DNA from: Proteus cibi
Lineage (GTDB): Bacteria > Pseudomonadota > Gammaproteobacteria > Enterobacterales > Enterobacteriaceae
DNA length: 64,000 bases
Assembly (NCBI RefSeq): GCF_003144405.1
Contig: NZ_PENW01000011.1
Span: forward strand, 4,820-68,819
Direction: 5' to 3'
Part shown: piece after piece, positions 8,259-17,277 of the stretch
Numbering within the stretch: the first letter of the stretch is position 1
Layout: each line of letters begins with the position of its first letter
Notes under the pieces: model-generated
Database searches by the model: none
The model's input: the letters and a program-made list of their open reading frames with translations, nothing else
Told to the model about the DNA's origin: nothing
Program-made: the position numbers and the translations under genes

Positions 8259-9425
8259 ATGAAAATCACCATCTCCGGTACCGGCTATGTCGGTCTATCT
8301 AACGGAATACTTCTTTCCCAAAACAATAAAGTTGTTGCGTTAGATATTAATAAAGAAAAAGTAGAATTACTTAACAAAAAAATCTCGCCAATTACAGACA
8401 AAGAAATTGAAGAGTTTTTAGCAACCAAAGAGCTCGACTTTACAGCAACCTTAGATAAAGAATTCGCTTATAAAGATGCCGAATTCGTTATCATTGCTAC
8501 ACCAACCGATTATGATCCTAAAACGAACTATTTCAACACCTCTTCTGTAGAGTCTGTCATTCGTGATGTTTTAGAATATAATCCCAATACTACAATGATT
8601 ATTAAATCAACTATTCCTGTTGGTTTTACTAAAGAGATGAGAGAGAAATATAATACGAATAATATTATTTTCTCCCCTGAGTTCTTACGTGAAGGTCGTG
8701 CACTTTACGATAACTTATACCCTTCTCGTATTGTGATTGGTGAACAATCAGAAAGGGCTCAAAAATTTGCTGACCTTTTACAACAAGGCGCACTGAAAAA
8801 AGATATTGATGTTCTATTCACTGATTCCACAGAAGCAGAAGCAATTAAATTATTTGCTAATACTTATTTGGCATTACGTGTTGCTTACTTTAATGAGCTA
8901 GATAGCTACGCTCAAGCTTACAACCTAAATGCCAAACAAATTATTGAAGGTGTCTGCTTAGATCCGCGTATTGGTAATCACTATAACAATCCATCATTCG
9001 GTTACGGCGGTTACTGCTTACCAAAAGATACTAAACAGCTCTTAGCCAACTACGACTCTGTTCCTAATAATATTATTAGTGCAATCGTGGAAGCAAACCG
9101 CACTCGTAAAGATTTTATTGCAGACTCTATTATTGCAAAATCGCCAAAAATCGTCGGTGTGTATCGTTTAATTATGAAATCAGGTTCTGATAATTTCCGC
9201 TCTTCTTCTATCCAAGGCATTATGAAACGCATTAAGGCCAAAGGAATTGAAGTAGTGATTTATGAGCCAGAAATGAAAGAAAAAACATTCTTTAACTCAA
9301 GATTAATTCGTGATTTAAATGAATTTAAATCAATCTCTGATGTTATTATCACCAATAGAATGTCATCAGCACTAAACGATGTTGAAGAAAAAGTTTATAC
9401 TCGTGACCTCTTTGGTAACGATTAA
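8259..9425 (+). CDS. ugd: UDP-glucose 6-dehydrogenase
   Basis: The 388-residue enzyme oxidises UDP-glucose to UDP-glucuronate with two NAD+. It has an N-terminal nucleotide-binding fold ([12 protein letters not shown]), the TPTDYDP and KSTIPVGFT segments, the central helix with [14 protein letters not shown], and the catalytic cysteine in [15 protein letters not shown] (about residue 252). A C-terminal UDP-binding domain with VGVYRL and NFRSSS follows. UDP-GlcA serves O units containing hexuronic acids and also the L-Ara4N pathway that gives Proteus polymyxin resistance. A normal ribosome site (AATAAGG) precedes it. Its base composition is visibly less AT-rich than the genes on either side, suggesting an older, shared gene at the end of a variable cluster. 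Confidence 0.95.
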   Translation: MKITISGTGYVGLSNGILLSQNNKVVALDINKEKVELLNKKISPITDKEIEEFLATKELDFTATLDKEFAYKDAEFVIIATPTDYDPKTNYFNTSSVESVIRDVLEYNPNTTMIIKSTIPVGFTKEMREKYNTNNIIFSPEFLREGRALYDNLYPSRIVIGEQSERAQKFADLLQQGALKKDIDVLFTDSTEAEAIKLFANTYLALRVAYFNELDSYAQAYNLNAKQIIEGVCLDPRIGNHYNNPSFGYGGYCLPKDTKQLLANYDSVPNNIISAIVEANRTRKDFIADSIIAKSPKIVGVYRLIMKSGSDNFRSSSIQGIMKRIKAKGIEVVIYEPEMKEKTFFNSRLIRDLNEFKSISDVIITNRMSSALNDVEEKVYTRDLFGND

Positions 9426-9461
9426 TTATATATTTATCTTTAAGATTAGGCTGTAGTTCTG

Positions 9462-10253
9462 ATGTTATCCAAAAATACTAATTTTTTAATATCTATCATT
9501 ATGCCATCCTATAATTCAGGAGAGTATATATGTAAGTCTATAGATTCTGTACTGAGACAAACCTATAAAAATTTTGAATTAATCATTATTGATGATTGTT
9601 CTAATGATAATACTATTGAAATAGTATCTTCTTACAAAGATGAGAGGATCAAAGTATTAAAAAATGAAGCTAACCAAGGTGCTGGAATTACTCGTAATAA
9701 AGGATTATCACTTGCTAATGGGCGTTTTATTTGCTTTTTAGATAGCGATGATTATTGGCGAGAGAATAAGTTAGAAAAACAGCTTAATTTTATGTTATCT
9801 AATAAGATAGATTTTTGTTTTTCTGCTTATGATAGAGTTTCTGAAGATAACACTTTTATCTGTAAAATTGGGGTTCCTGAAAAAGTAAGTTATTCAGACA
9901 TGCTAAAGGTCTGTTCTATTGGTTGTTTAACAGTAATGTTTGATAAAGAGAAATTTAATGATTTTTCAATGCCATCAATAAGAAAAAGACAAGATTATGC
10001 TCTCTGGCTAAAACTACTGAAACAAACACCTTATGCCTACGGGATAAATGAGTCTCTTGGTTATTATAATATAAGAGAAAATTCAATCTCTTCCAATAAA
10101 CTTAATGCAGCAAAGTATCAATGGCGAATTTATAGAGAAGAAGAAAGATTAAATATCTTTCATTCTATTTATTATTTCTCTCACTATGCTTTCAACGGTT
10201 TTTTTAGATCTAAATTTCCATCTTTAGCTAAAAAAATAGGTGTTTTAAAATAA
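9462..10253 (+). CDS. Glycosyltransferase family 2, O-antigen cluster
   Basis: The 263-residue GT-A enzyme has the canonical start (ISIIMPSYNSGEYICKSIDSVLRQ), the UDP-binding IIDDCSNDNT, the NQGAGITRNKGL segment and the metal-binding DSDD (FLDSDDYW, about residue 95). A later RKRQDYALWLKLL matches the ED/QD-Y-x-LWL region of TuaG/WfgS-like GT2 enzymes, with Gln replacing the usual Glu. It should be an inverting transferase adding one sugar to the O unit. It follows ugd by 36 bases and precedes trmL. AT-rich composition returns here after ugd. Confidence 0.85.
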   Translation: MLSKNTNFLISIIMPSYNSGEYICKSIDSVLRQTYKNFELIIIDDCSNDNTIEIVSSYKDERIKVLKNEANQGAGITRNKGLSLANGRFICFLDSDDYWRENKLEKQLNFMLSNKIDFCFSAYDRVSEDNTFICKIGVPEKVSYSDMLKVCSIGCLTVMFDKEKFNDFSMPSIRKRQDYALWLKLLKQTPYAYGINESLGYYNIRENSISSNKLNAAKYQWRIYREEERLNIFHSIYYFSHYAFNGFFRSKFPSLAKKIGVLK

Positions 10254-10286
10254 CACTCATTTTGAATACCCAGTATTAGGCTTTAT

Positions 10287-10790
10287 ATGCTCAATATCGT
10301 CTTATTTGAACCCGAAATTCCACCGAATACGGGTAATATTATCCGCCTGTGTGCCAACACAGGCTTTCATCTCCATTTGATCCAACCATTGGGTTTTACT
10401 TGGGATGATAAACGTCTACGTCGTGCAGGACTTGATTATCGTGAGTTTGCTGATATTAAACAGCATCATGATTACTACGCTTTTTTAGAAAGTGAAGGTT
10501 TAAATCCTGATAATGCACAATCGCCGACAGGTGCGCGTGTATTTGCCTTAACCACAAAAGGCACTCCAGCACATAGCAATGTCAGCTATCAAGATGGTGA
10601 TTATCTCCTGTTTGGACCTGAAACGCGTGGGTTGCCACCTTATGTTTTAGATAATATGCCAATGCAACAGAAAATCAGAGTCCCAATGCTTGCTGATAGC
10701 CGTAGTATGAATCTGTCAAATACGGTTGCCGTTGTGGTTTTTGAAGCATGGCGGCAGTTAGGTTATCCAGGAGCATTATTAAAAGATTAG
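10287..10790 (+). CDS. trmL: tRNA (cytidine/uridine-2'-O)-methyltransferase TrmL
   Basis: The 167-residue SPOUT methyltransferase has the conserved start ([21 protein letters not shown]), the AdoMet-binding knot [11 protein letters not shown] (about 112-122) and [19 protein letters not shown] near the C-terminus. It methylates the wobble ribose of tRNA-Leu. In E. coli it lies next to cysE, so its position fits the conserved block, but here a glycosyltransferase-like gene and an acetyltransferase gene separate it from cysE. GC content is normal for the genome, unlike its neighbours. Confidence 0.95.
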   Translation: MLNIVLFEPEIPPNTGNIIRLCANTGFHLHLIQPLGFTWDDKRLRRAGLDYREFADIKQHHDYYAFLESEGLNPDNAQSPTGARVFALTTKGTPAHSNVSYQDGDYLLFGPETRGLPPYVLDNMPMQQKIRVPMLADSRSMNLSNTVAVVVFEAWRQLGYPGALLKD

Positions 10791-10821
10791 TCAATTTTTT
10801 AATTTTCTTTAAAAAAATAAT

Positions 10822-10859
10822 AAAAAGCGTCTTATCAATCATATGATAATCGCTTTTTT
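10822..10859 (+). terminator. Intrinsic terminator of trmL
   Basis: A two-part stem (AAAAAGCG with CGCTTTTTT outside, TTATCA with TGATAA inside) ends in a run of six T. The ATG at 10843 lies within it, which argues against that start for the next gene. Confidence 0.8.
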
Positions 10860-10905
10860 CTATAAGTATAGAATTGTTATAAATTGTCTGAGGCAAAAAT
10901 ACCAC

Positions 10906-11889
10906 ATGCATAACGTGACTCTCTCATTTAAATACTCTCATCATATAAGTCAGTATATATATGGTTTTTTACTTCTAAAGAAAAAAAATATTATTAATAT
11001 ATCTAAAATAGATAAAGATGATAATAGTGCAAGTATTCAACATATATTAAGAGCAGATGTTGATGGTAAGAAAATAGTTTATGATGCAAATGATGGTGAT
11101 CATATAGAAAGAAATTTTTTTTCTATTCCTGATTATGAATGGTGTGATTTATATTTTAAAAGAAGTTATTCTGAAAATCTTGCTAAAAATTTCCCAAAGT
11201 GTAGGCCTCTTGGGTTTAACTATGAAATAAAACCTGTATACGGGATAGTTGACAATTTTTTTGGAAATATTAGAAGACTGTTGGGTAAAGAGATTGTAAG
11301 ACATTATGACCTTGAAACTACGCCAAAAGTATCAAACAATCCCAGAGTTTTATTTTTAACCCGATTATGGGAACCAGAAGTTATATCCGAAGAGTCTAAT
11401 TCAATAGAAATAGAAAAATACAATGAAATAAAGAAACTCAATAAACTTAGAGTTGATGCTTTAAATATGTTAAGTGATAATTTCAAAAAAATATCCACTA
11501 TAGGCATTAATGATATTGAGTATTCTAGAAAAATCGCACCTAATTTTATTTTACCTAAAACTCAAACTCATCGTAGACATTTTATCTATATGATGAAAAA
11601 TCATGAGATATGTATTACATCAACGGGTTTGCATCAATCCACAGGATGGAGATTTGGTGAATTTATTGCATCTTCACGGGCTATAATATCTGAACCGTTA
11701 GAATATATTACACCAGGGAATTTTAATAATTATCTTCCATTTAAAAATATAGAAGAATTATACCAATCCGTTGATAGACTTGTGAATGATAAAGAGCTTA
11801 GGTATGAAATGATGGAAAAAAATAATCATTATTATAATAATTATTTAAAACCTGACAGGCTAATTTTAAATACTCTACTTTCTATATAA
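10906..11889 (+). CDS. Glycosyltransferase-like protein (GT-B C-terminal domain), isolated gene
   Basis: The frame is open from 10843, but that ATG is inside the trmL terminator hairpin. The ATG at 10906, 12 bases after a GAGG, gives 327 residues starting MHNVTLSFKYSHH. The C-terminal half looks like a GT1/GT4 donor domain: RVLFLTRLWEPEV (about 145), HRRHFIYMMKNHEICITSTGLHQSTGWRFGEFIAS region near 223-256, SEPLEYITPGNF, then the usual tail NIEELYQSVDRLVNDKELR. I do not recognise a specific family member. It is very AT-rich and stands alone between trmL and the reverse-strand cysE operon. It may be an O-antigen side-branch enzyme or a remnant of an older cluster. Confidence 0.6.
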   Translation: MHNVTLSFKYSHHISQYIYGFLLLKKKNIINISKIDKDDNSASIQHILRADVDGKKIVYDANDGDHIERNFFSIPDYEWCDLYFKRSYSENLAKNFPKCRPLGFNYEIKPVYGIVDNFFGNIRRLLGKEIVRHYDLETTPKVSNNPRVLFLTRLWEPEVISEESNSIEIEKYNEIKKLNKLRVDALNMLSDNFKKISTIGINDIEYSRKIAPNFILPKTQTHRRHFIYMMKNHEICITSTGLHQSTGWRFGEFIASSRAIISEPLEYITPGNFNNYLPFKNIEELYQSVDRLVNDKELRYEMMEKNNHYYNNYLKPDRLILNTLLSI

Positions 11890-11902
11890 CTTGAATGGGT
11901 AC

Positions 11903-11929
11903 TATCAATTAATGATACCTTAATTGATA
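11903..11929. terminator. Inverted repeat between convergent genes, possible terminator
   Basis: A perfect 10-bp AT-rich stem (TATCAATTAA with TTAATTGATA, 7-base loop) lies between two converging genes and covers the last codons of the acetyltransferase gene. The stem is weak and T-runs are poor, so terminator function is uncertain. Confidence 0.35.
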
Positions 11930-12465
11930 TTTACTATTATCTTATTGATATAGCGACACCCCTCCCCCACATCCTTTAATACTAATGCGTGAGCACCAAT
12001 TATCGCATTATCACCAATCTCTATCTCTCCGCCGATAATCGATGAGTTACAACCAATATAAACATGGTTACCAACTCGAATATCCGCCTCACCATTTTTT
12101 TCTTTTACTCCAATAGTCACACCTTGCATTAACGTCACATTCTCACCTAACTGACAGTAATTAGTCAGTACAATCCCAATAGGATGCGGTAATGAAAGAC
12201 CTTTACCGATACGAGTTCTTAGTGAGATATCGTTGCAATATTTACGGTTATTTTTAGCGCCAATGCGAGCGCCTAACTTTTTAAGAAACCGATTGTTAGA
12301 GAAATAAAAGAATTGAGCGATACGCCACCAAAACAGATAACGAGAACGTTGGCAGAAAAAAACTCGGTGAAAAAGTCTTATCCAACTAAAAGGCTTGTTA
12401 TCACCAATATACTCGGCGTGTAAACAAGCCTTTAGTTCAGAAAATGTCACTTCTGTTAATGCCAT
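11920..12465 (-). CDS. Serine-acetyltransferase-like hexapeptide acyltransferase, altered C-terminus
   Basis: The 181-residue protein has a helical N-terminus (FSWIRLFHRVFFCQRSRYLFWWRIAQFF) and then the left-handed beta-helix of hexapeptide transferases: GLSLPHPIGIVLTNYCQLG, LMQGVTIGV, VYIGCNSSIIGGEIEIGDNAIIGAHALVLKDV. This resembles the SAT/WcaB group used in polysaccharide O-acetylation. It starts at the cysE stop (TAATG), so it is translationally coupled to cysE. The normal end of such proteins (DVPANTTVVGVPAK-like) is replaced by VGEGCRYINKIIVNIN, which falls into an AT-rich inverted repeat, suggesting C-terminal truncation or replacement. Activity is uncertain. It may O-acetylate the O unit or core; a role in cysteine synthesis is less likely. 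Confidence 0.7.
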   Translation of the reverse strand: MALTEVTFSELKACLHAEYIGDNKPFSWIRLFHRVFFCQRSRYLFWWRIAQFFYFSNNRFLKKLGARIGAKNNRKYCNDISLRTRIGKGLSLPHPIGIVLTNYCQLGENVTLMQGVTIGVKEKNGEADIRVGNHVYIGCNSSIIGGEIEIGDNAIIGAHALVLKDVGEGCRYINKIIVNIN

Positions 12466-13298
12466 TAAATACCATCACCACATTCAAAACCGGGTACTAC
12501 ACCATTAAAGTGTTGATCCATATCGAGTGAAGGCTTATCACTGGTTGGTTTACCCACTATACGCGCGGGAACGCCAGCAACCGTGGTGTGTGCGGGCACT
12601 TCATGTAAGACCACTGATCCCGCACCAATTTTGGCACCGCGACCAATCTCAATATTACCGAGTATTTTAGCACCTGCACCAATCATCACGCCTTCACGAA
12701 CTTTAGGATGGCGATCACCGCACGTTTTACCTGTTCCCCCTAAGGTGACAGATTGTAAAATAGAGACATCATTTTCTACGATAGCGGTTTCACCGATCAC
12801 AATACCTGTTGCGTGGTCGAGCATAATACCGTGGCCAATACGAGCTGCTGGATGAATATCAACACCAAAGGTGACAGAAATCTGGTTTTGTAGGTAAATA
12901 GCTAATGCTTTACGATCTTGCCCCCATAACCAATGGGCTATGCGATACGCTTGTAAGGCATGGAAGCCTTTTAAATAAAGCAGTGGCGTAGAGTATTTAT
13001 CCACTGCGGGGTCGCGTAAACGCACAGCTGAAATATCATAAGCCGCAGATTCAATCATAGAATTATCGCTACGATAGGCTTCTTCGACAATCTCACGAAC
13101 AGCGATCGCAGGCATTGTCTGAGTTGCTAGCTTATTCGCCAACATATAACTTAACGCGCTACCTAAATTTTCATGCTTGAGTAATGTCGCATGGAAGAAA
13201 CTCGCCAAAATTGGCTCGCAATCTGCCAAACATCTTGCTTCATTTTTAATATGATCCCAGACTCTTTTTAATTCTTCTAGCGACATACTCACTCTCAT
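12465..13298 (-). CDS. cysE: Serine O-acetyltransferase CysE
   Basis: The 277-residue enzyme makes O-acetylserine from serine and acetyl-CoA, the first step of cysteine synthesis. It has the N-terminal helical domain (about 1-140), the catalytic hexapeptide region with LDHATGIVIGETAIV (His/Asp pair near 158) and the end DVPAHTTVAGVPARIVG. The C-terminal tail (QHFNGVVPGFECGDGI) ends in Ile, as needed for binding cysteine synthase. It follows gpsA in the same direction, as in E. coli, and shares a base with the start of the second acetyltransferase gene. Confidence 0.95.
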   Translation of the reverse strand: MRVSMSLEELKRVWDHIKNEARCLADCEPILASFFHATLLKHENLGSALSYMLANKLATQTMPAIAVREIVEEAYRSDNSMIESAAYDISAVRLRDPAVDKYSTPLLYLKGFHALQAYRIAHWLWGQDRKALAIYLQNQISVTFGVDIHPAARIGHGIMLDHATGIVIGETAIVENDVSILQSVTLGGTGKTCGDRHPKVREGVMIGAGAKILGNIEIGRGAKIGAGSVVLHEVPAHTTVAGVPARIVGKPTSDKPSLDMDQHFNGVVPGFECGDGI

Positions 13299-13310
13299 TC
13301 TTTTTACATT

Positions 13311-13336
13311 GAAGCCTAAGTAAAAACTTAGGCTTC
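13311..13336. repeat. Perfect hairpin between gpsA and cysE
   Basis: An 11-bp perfect inverted repeat (GAAGCCTAAGT with ACTTAGGCTTC, 4-base loop) sits in the 82-base gap. No T-run follows on the reverse strand, so it is more likely an RNA processing or stability element in the operon transcript than a full terminator. Confidence 0.6.
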
Positions 13337-13380
13337 TTATGTTTAAAACAGAAACAAATAACCGATTATCTAAAATAGAC

Positions 13381-14397
13381 TTAGAATAGATTGCTGTCTA
13401 TCTCATCTTTTGTTGCACGGCCTAATAAAGATAATGCCGCTTCTTTGGCATCTTTATGCTGATATAAAATCTGGTAGATCTGTTCAGTGATAGGCATTTC
13501 AACACCAACCTGCTCAGCTAATGCTCGAACTTCTTTGGTGTTACGATAACCTTCAACGACCTGCCCGATTTTCTCTTGAGCAGTATCAACATCCAATCCT
13601 TGACCTAGCATCATACCAAATCGACGATTACGGGATTGGTTATCGGTACAGGTTAAAACTAAATCCCCCAAACCTGCCATTCCCATAAACGTTGCAGCAT
13701 CTGCACCTAAAGCCTTACCTAGGCGGCTCATCTCAGCAAGACCACGGGTGATAAGCGCTGTACGCGCATTGGCGCCAAAGCCCATACCATCAGACATACC
13801 GGCACCAATCGCAATCACGTTTTTTACCGCGCCACCTAATTGCACACCGATAAAGTCAGGATTTTTATAAACACGGAAGCTTTTGCCACAATGGAAAAGC
13901 TGTTGAAGCTCTTCAGAGAACGTATTATCCGTTGATGCGACCGAAATCGCAGTAGGTAAACCCGCCGCAAGCTCTTTAGCAAAAGTAGGACCAGATAAAA
14001 CTGCGAGCGGGATTTCATTACCTAATACTTCACGCGCTACATCTTGCAACAAGCGACCAGTATGAGCCTCAAGTCCTTTTGTCGCCCAAACAACACGTGC
14101 ATCCTGACGTAAAAAGGGGTTGATCTGTTGCAATACATCACCAAAAACATGGCTTGGGATCACAACTAGAATATTACGGCTAGCTTCAATGGCTTTTTGC
14201 AAAGAAGCTTCCATGTATAAACTATCAGGAAAGGAAACATCGGGCAGAAATGCCTGATTACAGCGTGCTTGTTCCAATGCTGCAACATGCTCAGGATCAT
14301 GACCCCAAAGCACAACATCATGACCATTGCGCGCTAAGGTAATCGCTAAAGCGGTGCCGTATGAACCGGCACCGATAACTGTCATAGAAGCGTTCAT
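13381..14397 (-). CDS. gpsA: Glycerol-3-phosphate dehydrogenase [NAD(P)+] GpsA
   Basis: The 338-residue enzyme makes sn-glycerol-3-phosphate from dihydroxyacetone phosphate for phospholipid synthesis. It shows the N-terminal dinucleotide fold ([11 protein letters not shown]), [16 protein letters not shown] (about 139-155), the catalytic lysine segment [13 protein letters not shown] near 190, and [20 protein letters not shown]. The start overlaps the secB stop (TAATG), as expected for the conserved secB-gpsA-cysE order. Confidence 0.97.
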   Translation of the reverse strand: MNASMTVIGAGSYGTALAITLARNGHDVVLWGHDPEHVAALEQARCNQAFLPDVSFPDSLYMEASLQKAIEASRNILVVIPSHVFGDVLQQINPFLRQDARVVWATKGLEAHTGRLLQDVAREVLGNEIPLAVLSGPTFAKELAAGLPTAISVASTDNTFSEELQQLFHCGKSFRVYKNPDFIGVQLGGAVKNVIAIGAGMSDGMGFGANARTALITRGLAEMSRLGKALGADAATFMGMAGLGDLVLTCTDNQSRNRRFGMMLGQGLDVDTAQEKIGQVVEGYRNTKEVRALAEQVGVEMPITEQIYQILYQHKDAKEAALSLLGRATKDEIDSNLF

Positions 14398-14867
14398 TAA
14401 GCTTCTTCAGCCCCTTCATTAGCGGCATCAGTTTGTTGCTGTTGTAAATAGTTCATAAACAACGCATCAAAGTTAACTGGTGCTAAGTTCAGTTGTGGGA
14501 AAGTACCACGGCTAACTAAGTTAGTGATACATTCACGAGCATAAGGGAACAGAACGTTAGGGCAGTATGCACCTAAGCAATGTGCTAATTGAGTGCCTTC
14601 GATACCTTCAACGGTAAAGATACCTGCTTGTTGAACTTCACACAGGAATGCAGTTTCGTTATCCATTGTTGCAGTTACAGTAACACGCAGAATAACTTCA
14701 TACACGTTTTCAGCTAGAGTATTAGAAGAAGTATCCAGATCTAATTTAACTTCTGGTTGCCACTCTTTTTGGAAAACTTGTGGGGCATTAGGCGCTTCAA
14801 AAGAGATATCTTTTGTATAGATACGTTGAATTTGAAAAGTCATCTCTTGGTTTTGCTGTTCTGACAT
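14397..14867 (-). CDS. secB: SecB export chaperone
   Basis: The 156-residue cytosolic chaperone keeps precursor proteins unfolded and hands them to SecA. The signature runs through [19 protein letters not shown] near the start and ends with [18 protein letters not shown] and [15 protein letters not shown]. Length matches E. coli (155). It is the right-hand anchor of the cpxA-secB interval that houses Proteus O-antigen genes. In E. coli grxC follows upstream; here only a 69-base gap separates it from the rhodanese gene. Confidence 0.97.
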   Translation of the reverse strand: MSEQQNQEMTFQIQRIYTKDISFEAPNAPQVFQKEWQPEVKLDLDTSSNTLAENVYEVILRVTVTATMDNETAFLCEVQQAGIFTVEGIEGTQLAHCLGAYCPNVLFPYARECITNLVSRGTFPQLNLAPVNFDALFMNYLQQQQTDAANEGAEEA

Positions 14868-14936
14868 AATAATCTTACCTTTTTATATCCTTATTAATTG
14901 AATAGCAGTAAGTATAGAACTCAATCTGCCCGCGCG

Positions 14937-15383
14937 TTATTTTTTACCTTTAGCCAGTGGTAAATTCTCACCACTCCAGCCTGAAAGACCATCTTTTAAG
15001 ATAAAGACTTTTTCAAAACCGAGTTTAATGAGGCTTTCTGCCGGTTTTGCACCTTCAATACCTGATGGTGATACAACAATAACTGGCTGTGATTTATATT
15101 TCTCCAGCTCAGCAATATTATTATTTTTGATTTCAGAAGGCGTTAAATTGATAGAATCAATGATGTGTCCTTTACGGAACTCATCACGGCTACGGATATC
15201 AACACACACCGCATTCTCTTTGTTTATCAAAGAAATCGCTTCTGTACGGGAAATATTTTTCGTCTTAGAAAAAAGCCCTTTAAAGGTCAATACAATGACC
15301 GCCACCAGCAACGCGACCCAGACAAAGCTTAACAGGGTGTGCCGGTTGAAAAATTGCATTACTTCTTGCAGCATAGGATGCAA
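14937..15383 (-). CDS. yibN: YibN-type membrane-anchored rhodanese
   Basis: The 148-residue protein has one N-terminal membrane helix (about 13-33) and a single rhodanese domain (about 45-142) with [22 protein letters not shown] and [22 protein letters not shown]. The usual catalytic Cys loop reads [13 protein letters not shown], with Ser where a cysteine would be, so sulfur transfer by the normal mechanism is doubtful. In recent work on E. coli YibN has been linked to inner-membrane protein insertion; that role fits better with the missing cysteine. Position beside secB is conserved. Confidence 0.88.
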   Translation of the reverse strand: MHPMLQEVMQFFNRHTLLSFVWVALLVAVIVLTFKGLFSKTKNISRTEAISLINKENAVCVDIRSRDEFRKGHIIDSINLTPSEIKNNNIAELEKYKSQPVIVVSPSGIEGAKPAESLIKLGFEKVFILKDGLSGWSGENLPLAKGKK

Positions 15384-15733
15384 TCACTCTCGTTGGTTAA
15401 AAATAGTATCAAAGAGCCAAAGTATACCTTTGTCATGGCGCAATTACAGCCTATTCCTGCTTTTCTCTTTCTATTTTTGCGGAAAGTTTCTCAACAATCA
15501 TTTTTTTTATTGACGGATTTATGTACCATTAGCGTCGGTTCCGTGAAAAATGATGAATTGAAAAGGCCTTGCCTTTTTACTCTACAGGATCCCTCTTCAG
15601 GCAAGCTATTAATAAATCAGCATCCCTAATAGTGGCTACTTACGTATAAAATCACCCATATTACGTAAGATTTATACCTGTCTGAGATACAACAACTATC
15701 TGTTATTTATTTAAAAGTATTGAGAACACGAGC
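15384..15733. other. Intergenic region between yibN and rimO
   Basis: This 350-base gap must hold the divergent promoters of yibN-secB-gpsA and rimO. I found no convincing promoter pair, hairpin or small gene. In E. coli gpmI begins on this side of yibN; no trace of it is visible. The forward open frame crossing 15513-15629 has no family features. Confidence 0.5.
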
Positions 15734-17062
15734 ATGTCGCAAACAAATCAAGTGCCTAAAATTGGATTCGTTTCATTAGGTTGCCCTAAAAACTTAGTGG
15801 ACTCTGAACGTATCCTAACCGAACTGCGTACAGAAGGTTATCAAGTTGTTCCTACCTATAATGATGCTGATTTAGTCATCGTCAACACCTGTGGGTTTAT
15901 TGACAGCGCAGTACAAGAATCGCTAGAAGCGATTGGTGAAGCACTCGATGAAAACGGTAAAGTTATTGTCACTGGCTGTTTAGGTGCAAAAGAGAACCAA
16001 ATTCGTGAAGTGCACCCTAAAGTCCTCGAAATCACAGGGCCTCATAGTTATGAACAAGTTTTATCTCATATTCATCACTATGTACCAAAACCTGATCACA
16101 ACCCTTTTCTCAGCCTTGTTCCTGAACAGGGTGTAAAATTAACGCCTCGTCATTATGCGTATTTAAAAATTTCTGAAGGCTGTAATCACCGTTGTACTTT
16201 CTGCATCATCCCATCAATGCGAGGCGATTTAGATAGCCGTCCAATCGGTGACGTTTTAAGTGAAGCGAAAAGATTGGTTAATGCGGGCGTAAAAGAGTTA
16301 CTGGTTATCTCTCAAGATACCTCAGCTTACGGTGTTGATACTAAACATCAAACCGGCTTTTGGGATGGAATGCCTGTCAAAACCAGTATGGTCAGTTTAT
16401 GTGAACAACTGGCAAAATTAGGGATTTGGGTTCGCTTACATTATGTTTATCCATATCCACATGTTGATGATGTTATTCCTTTAATGGCTGAAGGTAAAAT
16501 CTTGCCTTATTTGGATATTCCATTACAGCATGCTAGCCCTAAGATTTTAAAATTAATGAAACGCCCAGGTGCCGTTGAGCGTACATTAGAGCGCGTAAAA
16601 CGCTGGCGCGAAATATGCCCAGAATTAACTTTACGTTCTACCTTTATTGTTGGTTTTCCGGGTGAAACAGATGAAGATTTCCAAATGTTATTGGATTTCC
16701 TCACCGAAGCACGTTTAGATCGCGTAGGTTGCTTTAAATACAGCCCTGTAGAGGGTGCAAAAGCAAATGAGCTGGCTGATCAAGTACCTGAAGAAGTGAA
16801 AGAAGAGCGTTATCATCGCTTTATGCAATTACAGCAACAAATTTCGACAGAACGCCTGCAAGAGAAAATCGGCAAAGTGTTGCTTGTTATAATTGATGAA
16901 GTGGATGAAGAAGGTGCGATTGGTCGTAGTATGGCTGATGCGCCTGAAATTGATGGTGCGGTTTATCTCAATGAGCAATTTGATGTAGAACCGGGGCAAA
17001 TTGTTCGTGTTCTTATTGAACATGCAGACGAATATGATCTTTGGGGTACTATCGTCGAATAA
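15734..17062 (+). CDS. rimO: RimO, ribosomal protein S12 methylthiotransferase
   Basis: The 442-residue radical-SAM enzyme adds a methylthio group to the conserved aspartate of S12. The N-terminal domain has the three cysteines that bind one 4Fe-4S cluster (SLGCPKN, VNTCGF, VTGCLG). The radical-SAM motif CNHRCTFC is near residue 150, and a C-terminal TRAM-like domain follows ([16 protein letters not shown] to [13 protein letters not shown]). [14 protein letters not shown] distinguishes RimO from MiaB. Its place between yibN and envC, where E. coli has gpmI, is a synteny change. Confidence 0.96.
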   Translation: MSQTNQVPKIGFVSLGCPKNLVDSERILTELRTEGYQVVPTYNDADLVIVNTCGFIDSAVQESLEAIGEALDENGKVIVTGCLGAKENQIREVHPKVLEITGPHSYEQVLSHIHHYVPKPDHNPFLSLVPEQGVKLTPRHYAYLKISEGCNHRCTFCIIPSMRGDLDSRPIGDVLSEAKRLVNAGVKELLVISQDTSAYGVDTKHQTGFWDGMPVKTSMVSLCEQLAKLGIWVRLHYVYPYPHVDDVIPLMAEGKILPYLDIPLQHASPKILKLMKRPGAVERTLERVKRWREICPELTLRSTFIVGFPGETDEDFQMLLDFLTEARLDRVGCFKYSPVEGAKANELADQVPEEVKEERYHRFMQLQQQISTERLQEKIGKVLLVIIDEVDEEGAIGRSMADAPEIDGAVYLNEQFDVEPGQIVRVLIEHADEYDLWGTIVE

Positions 17063-17277
17063 TCTCTCTCGTGGACAGCGTGATATTCTATTGCGCTGTC
17101 ACACAGAATACCTCTTTTTTCCTCTCTCCGATTATTATTGCTTTATAATCTCTTATTAATTGAATAGATTACCTGTTAGGTATTATCTGAAATTTCGGCT
17201 TTATTTCGTGTTAGCTGGTCAGTTGTTTTGTGACATGAAATAATCTTATAAACTGTTATGAAAGGTACGTTGGTCAG

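Noticed and set aside
10843-10905. Earlier ATG for the glycosyltransferase-like gene at 10906
   Set aside because: The ATG is inside the trmL terminator hairpin, and the added 21 residues look like translated intergenic DNA.
12583-12855. Forward frame of 90 codons
   Set aside because: It is the antisense of the cysE hexapeptide region; its Pro/Ile-rich repeats mirror the hexapeptide repeats.
15339-15629. Forward frames across the yibN start and upstream gap
   Set aside because: They are partly antisense to yibN, have no recognisable domain and no ribosome site.
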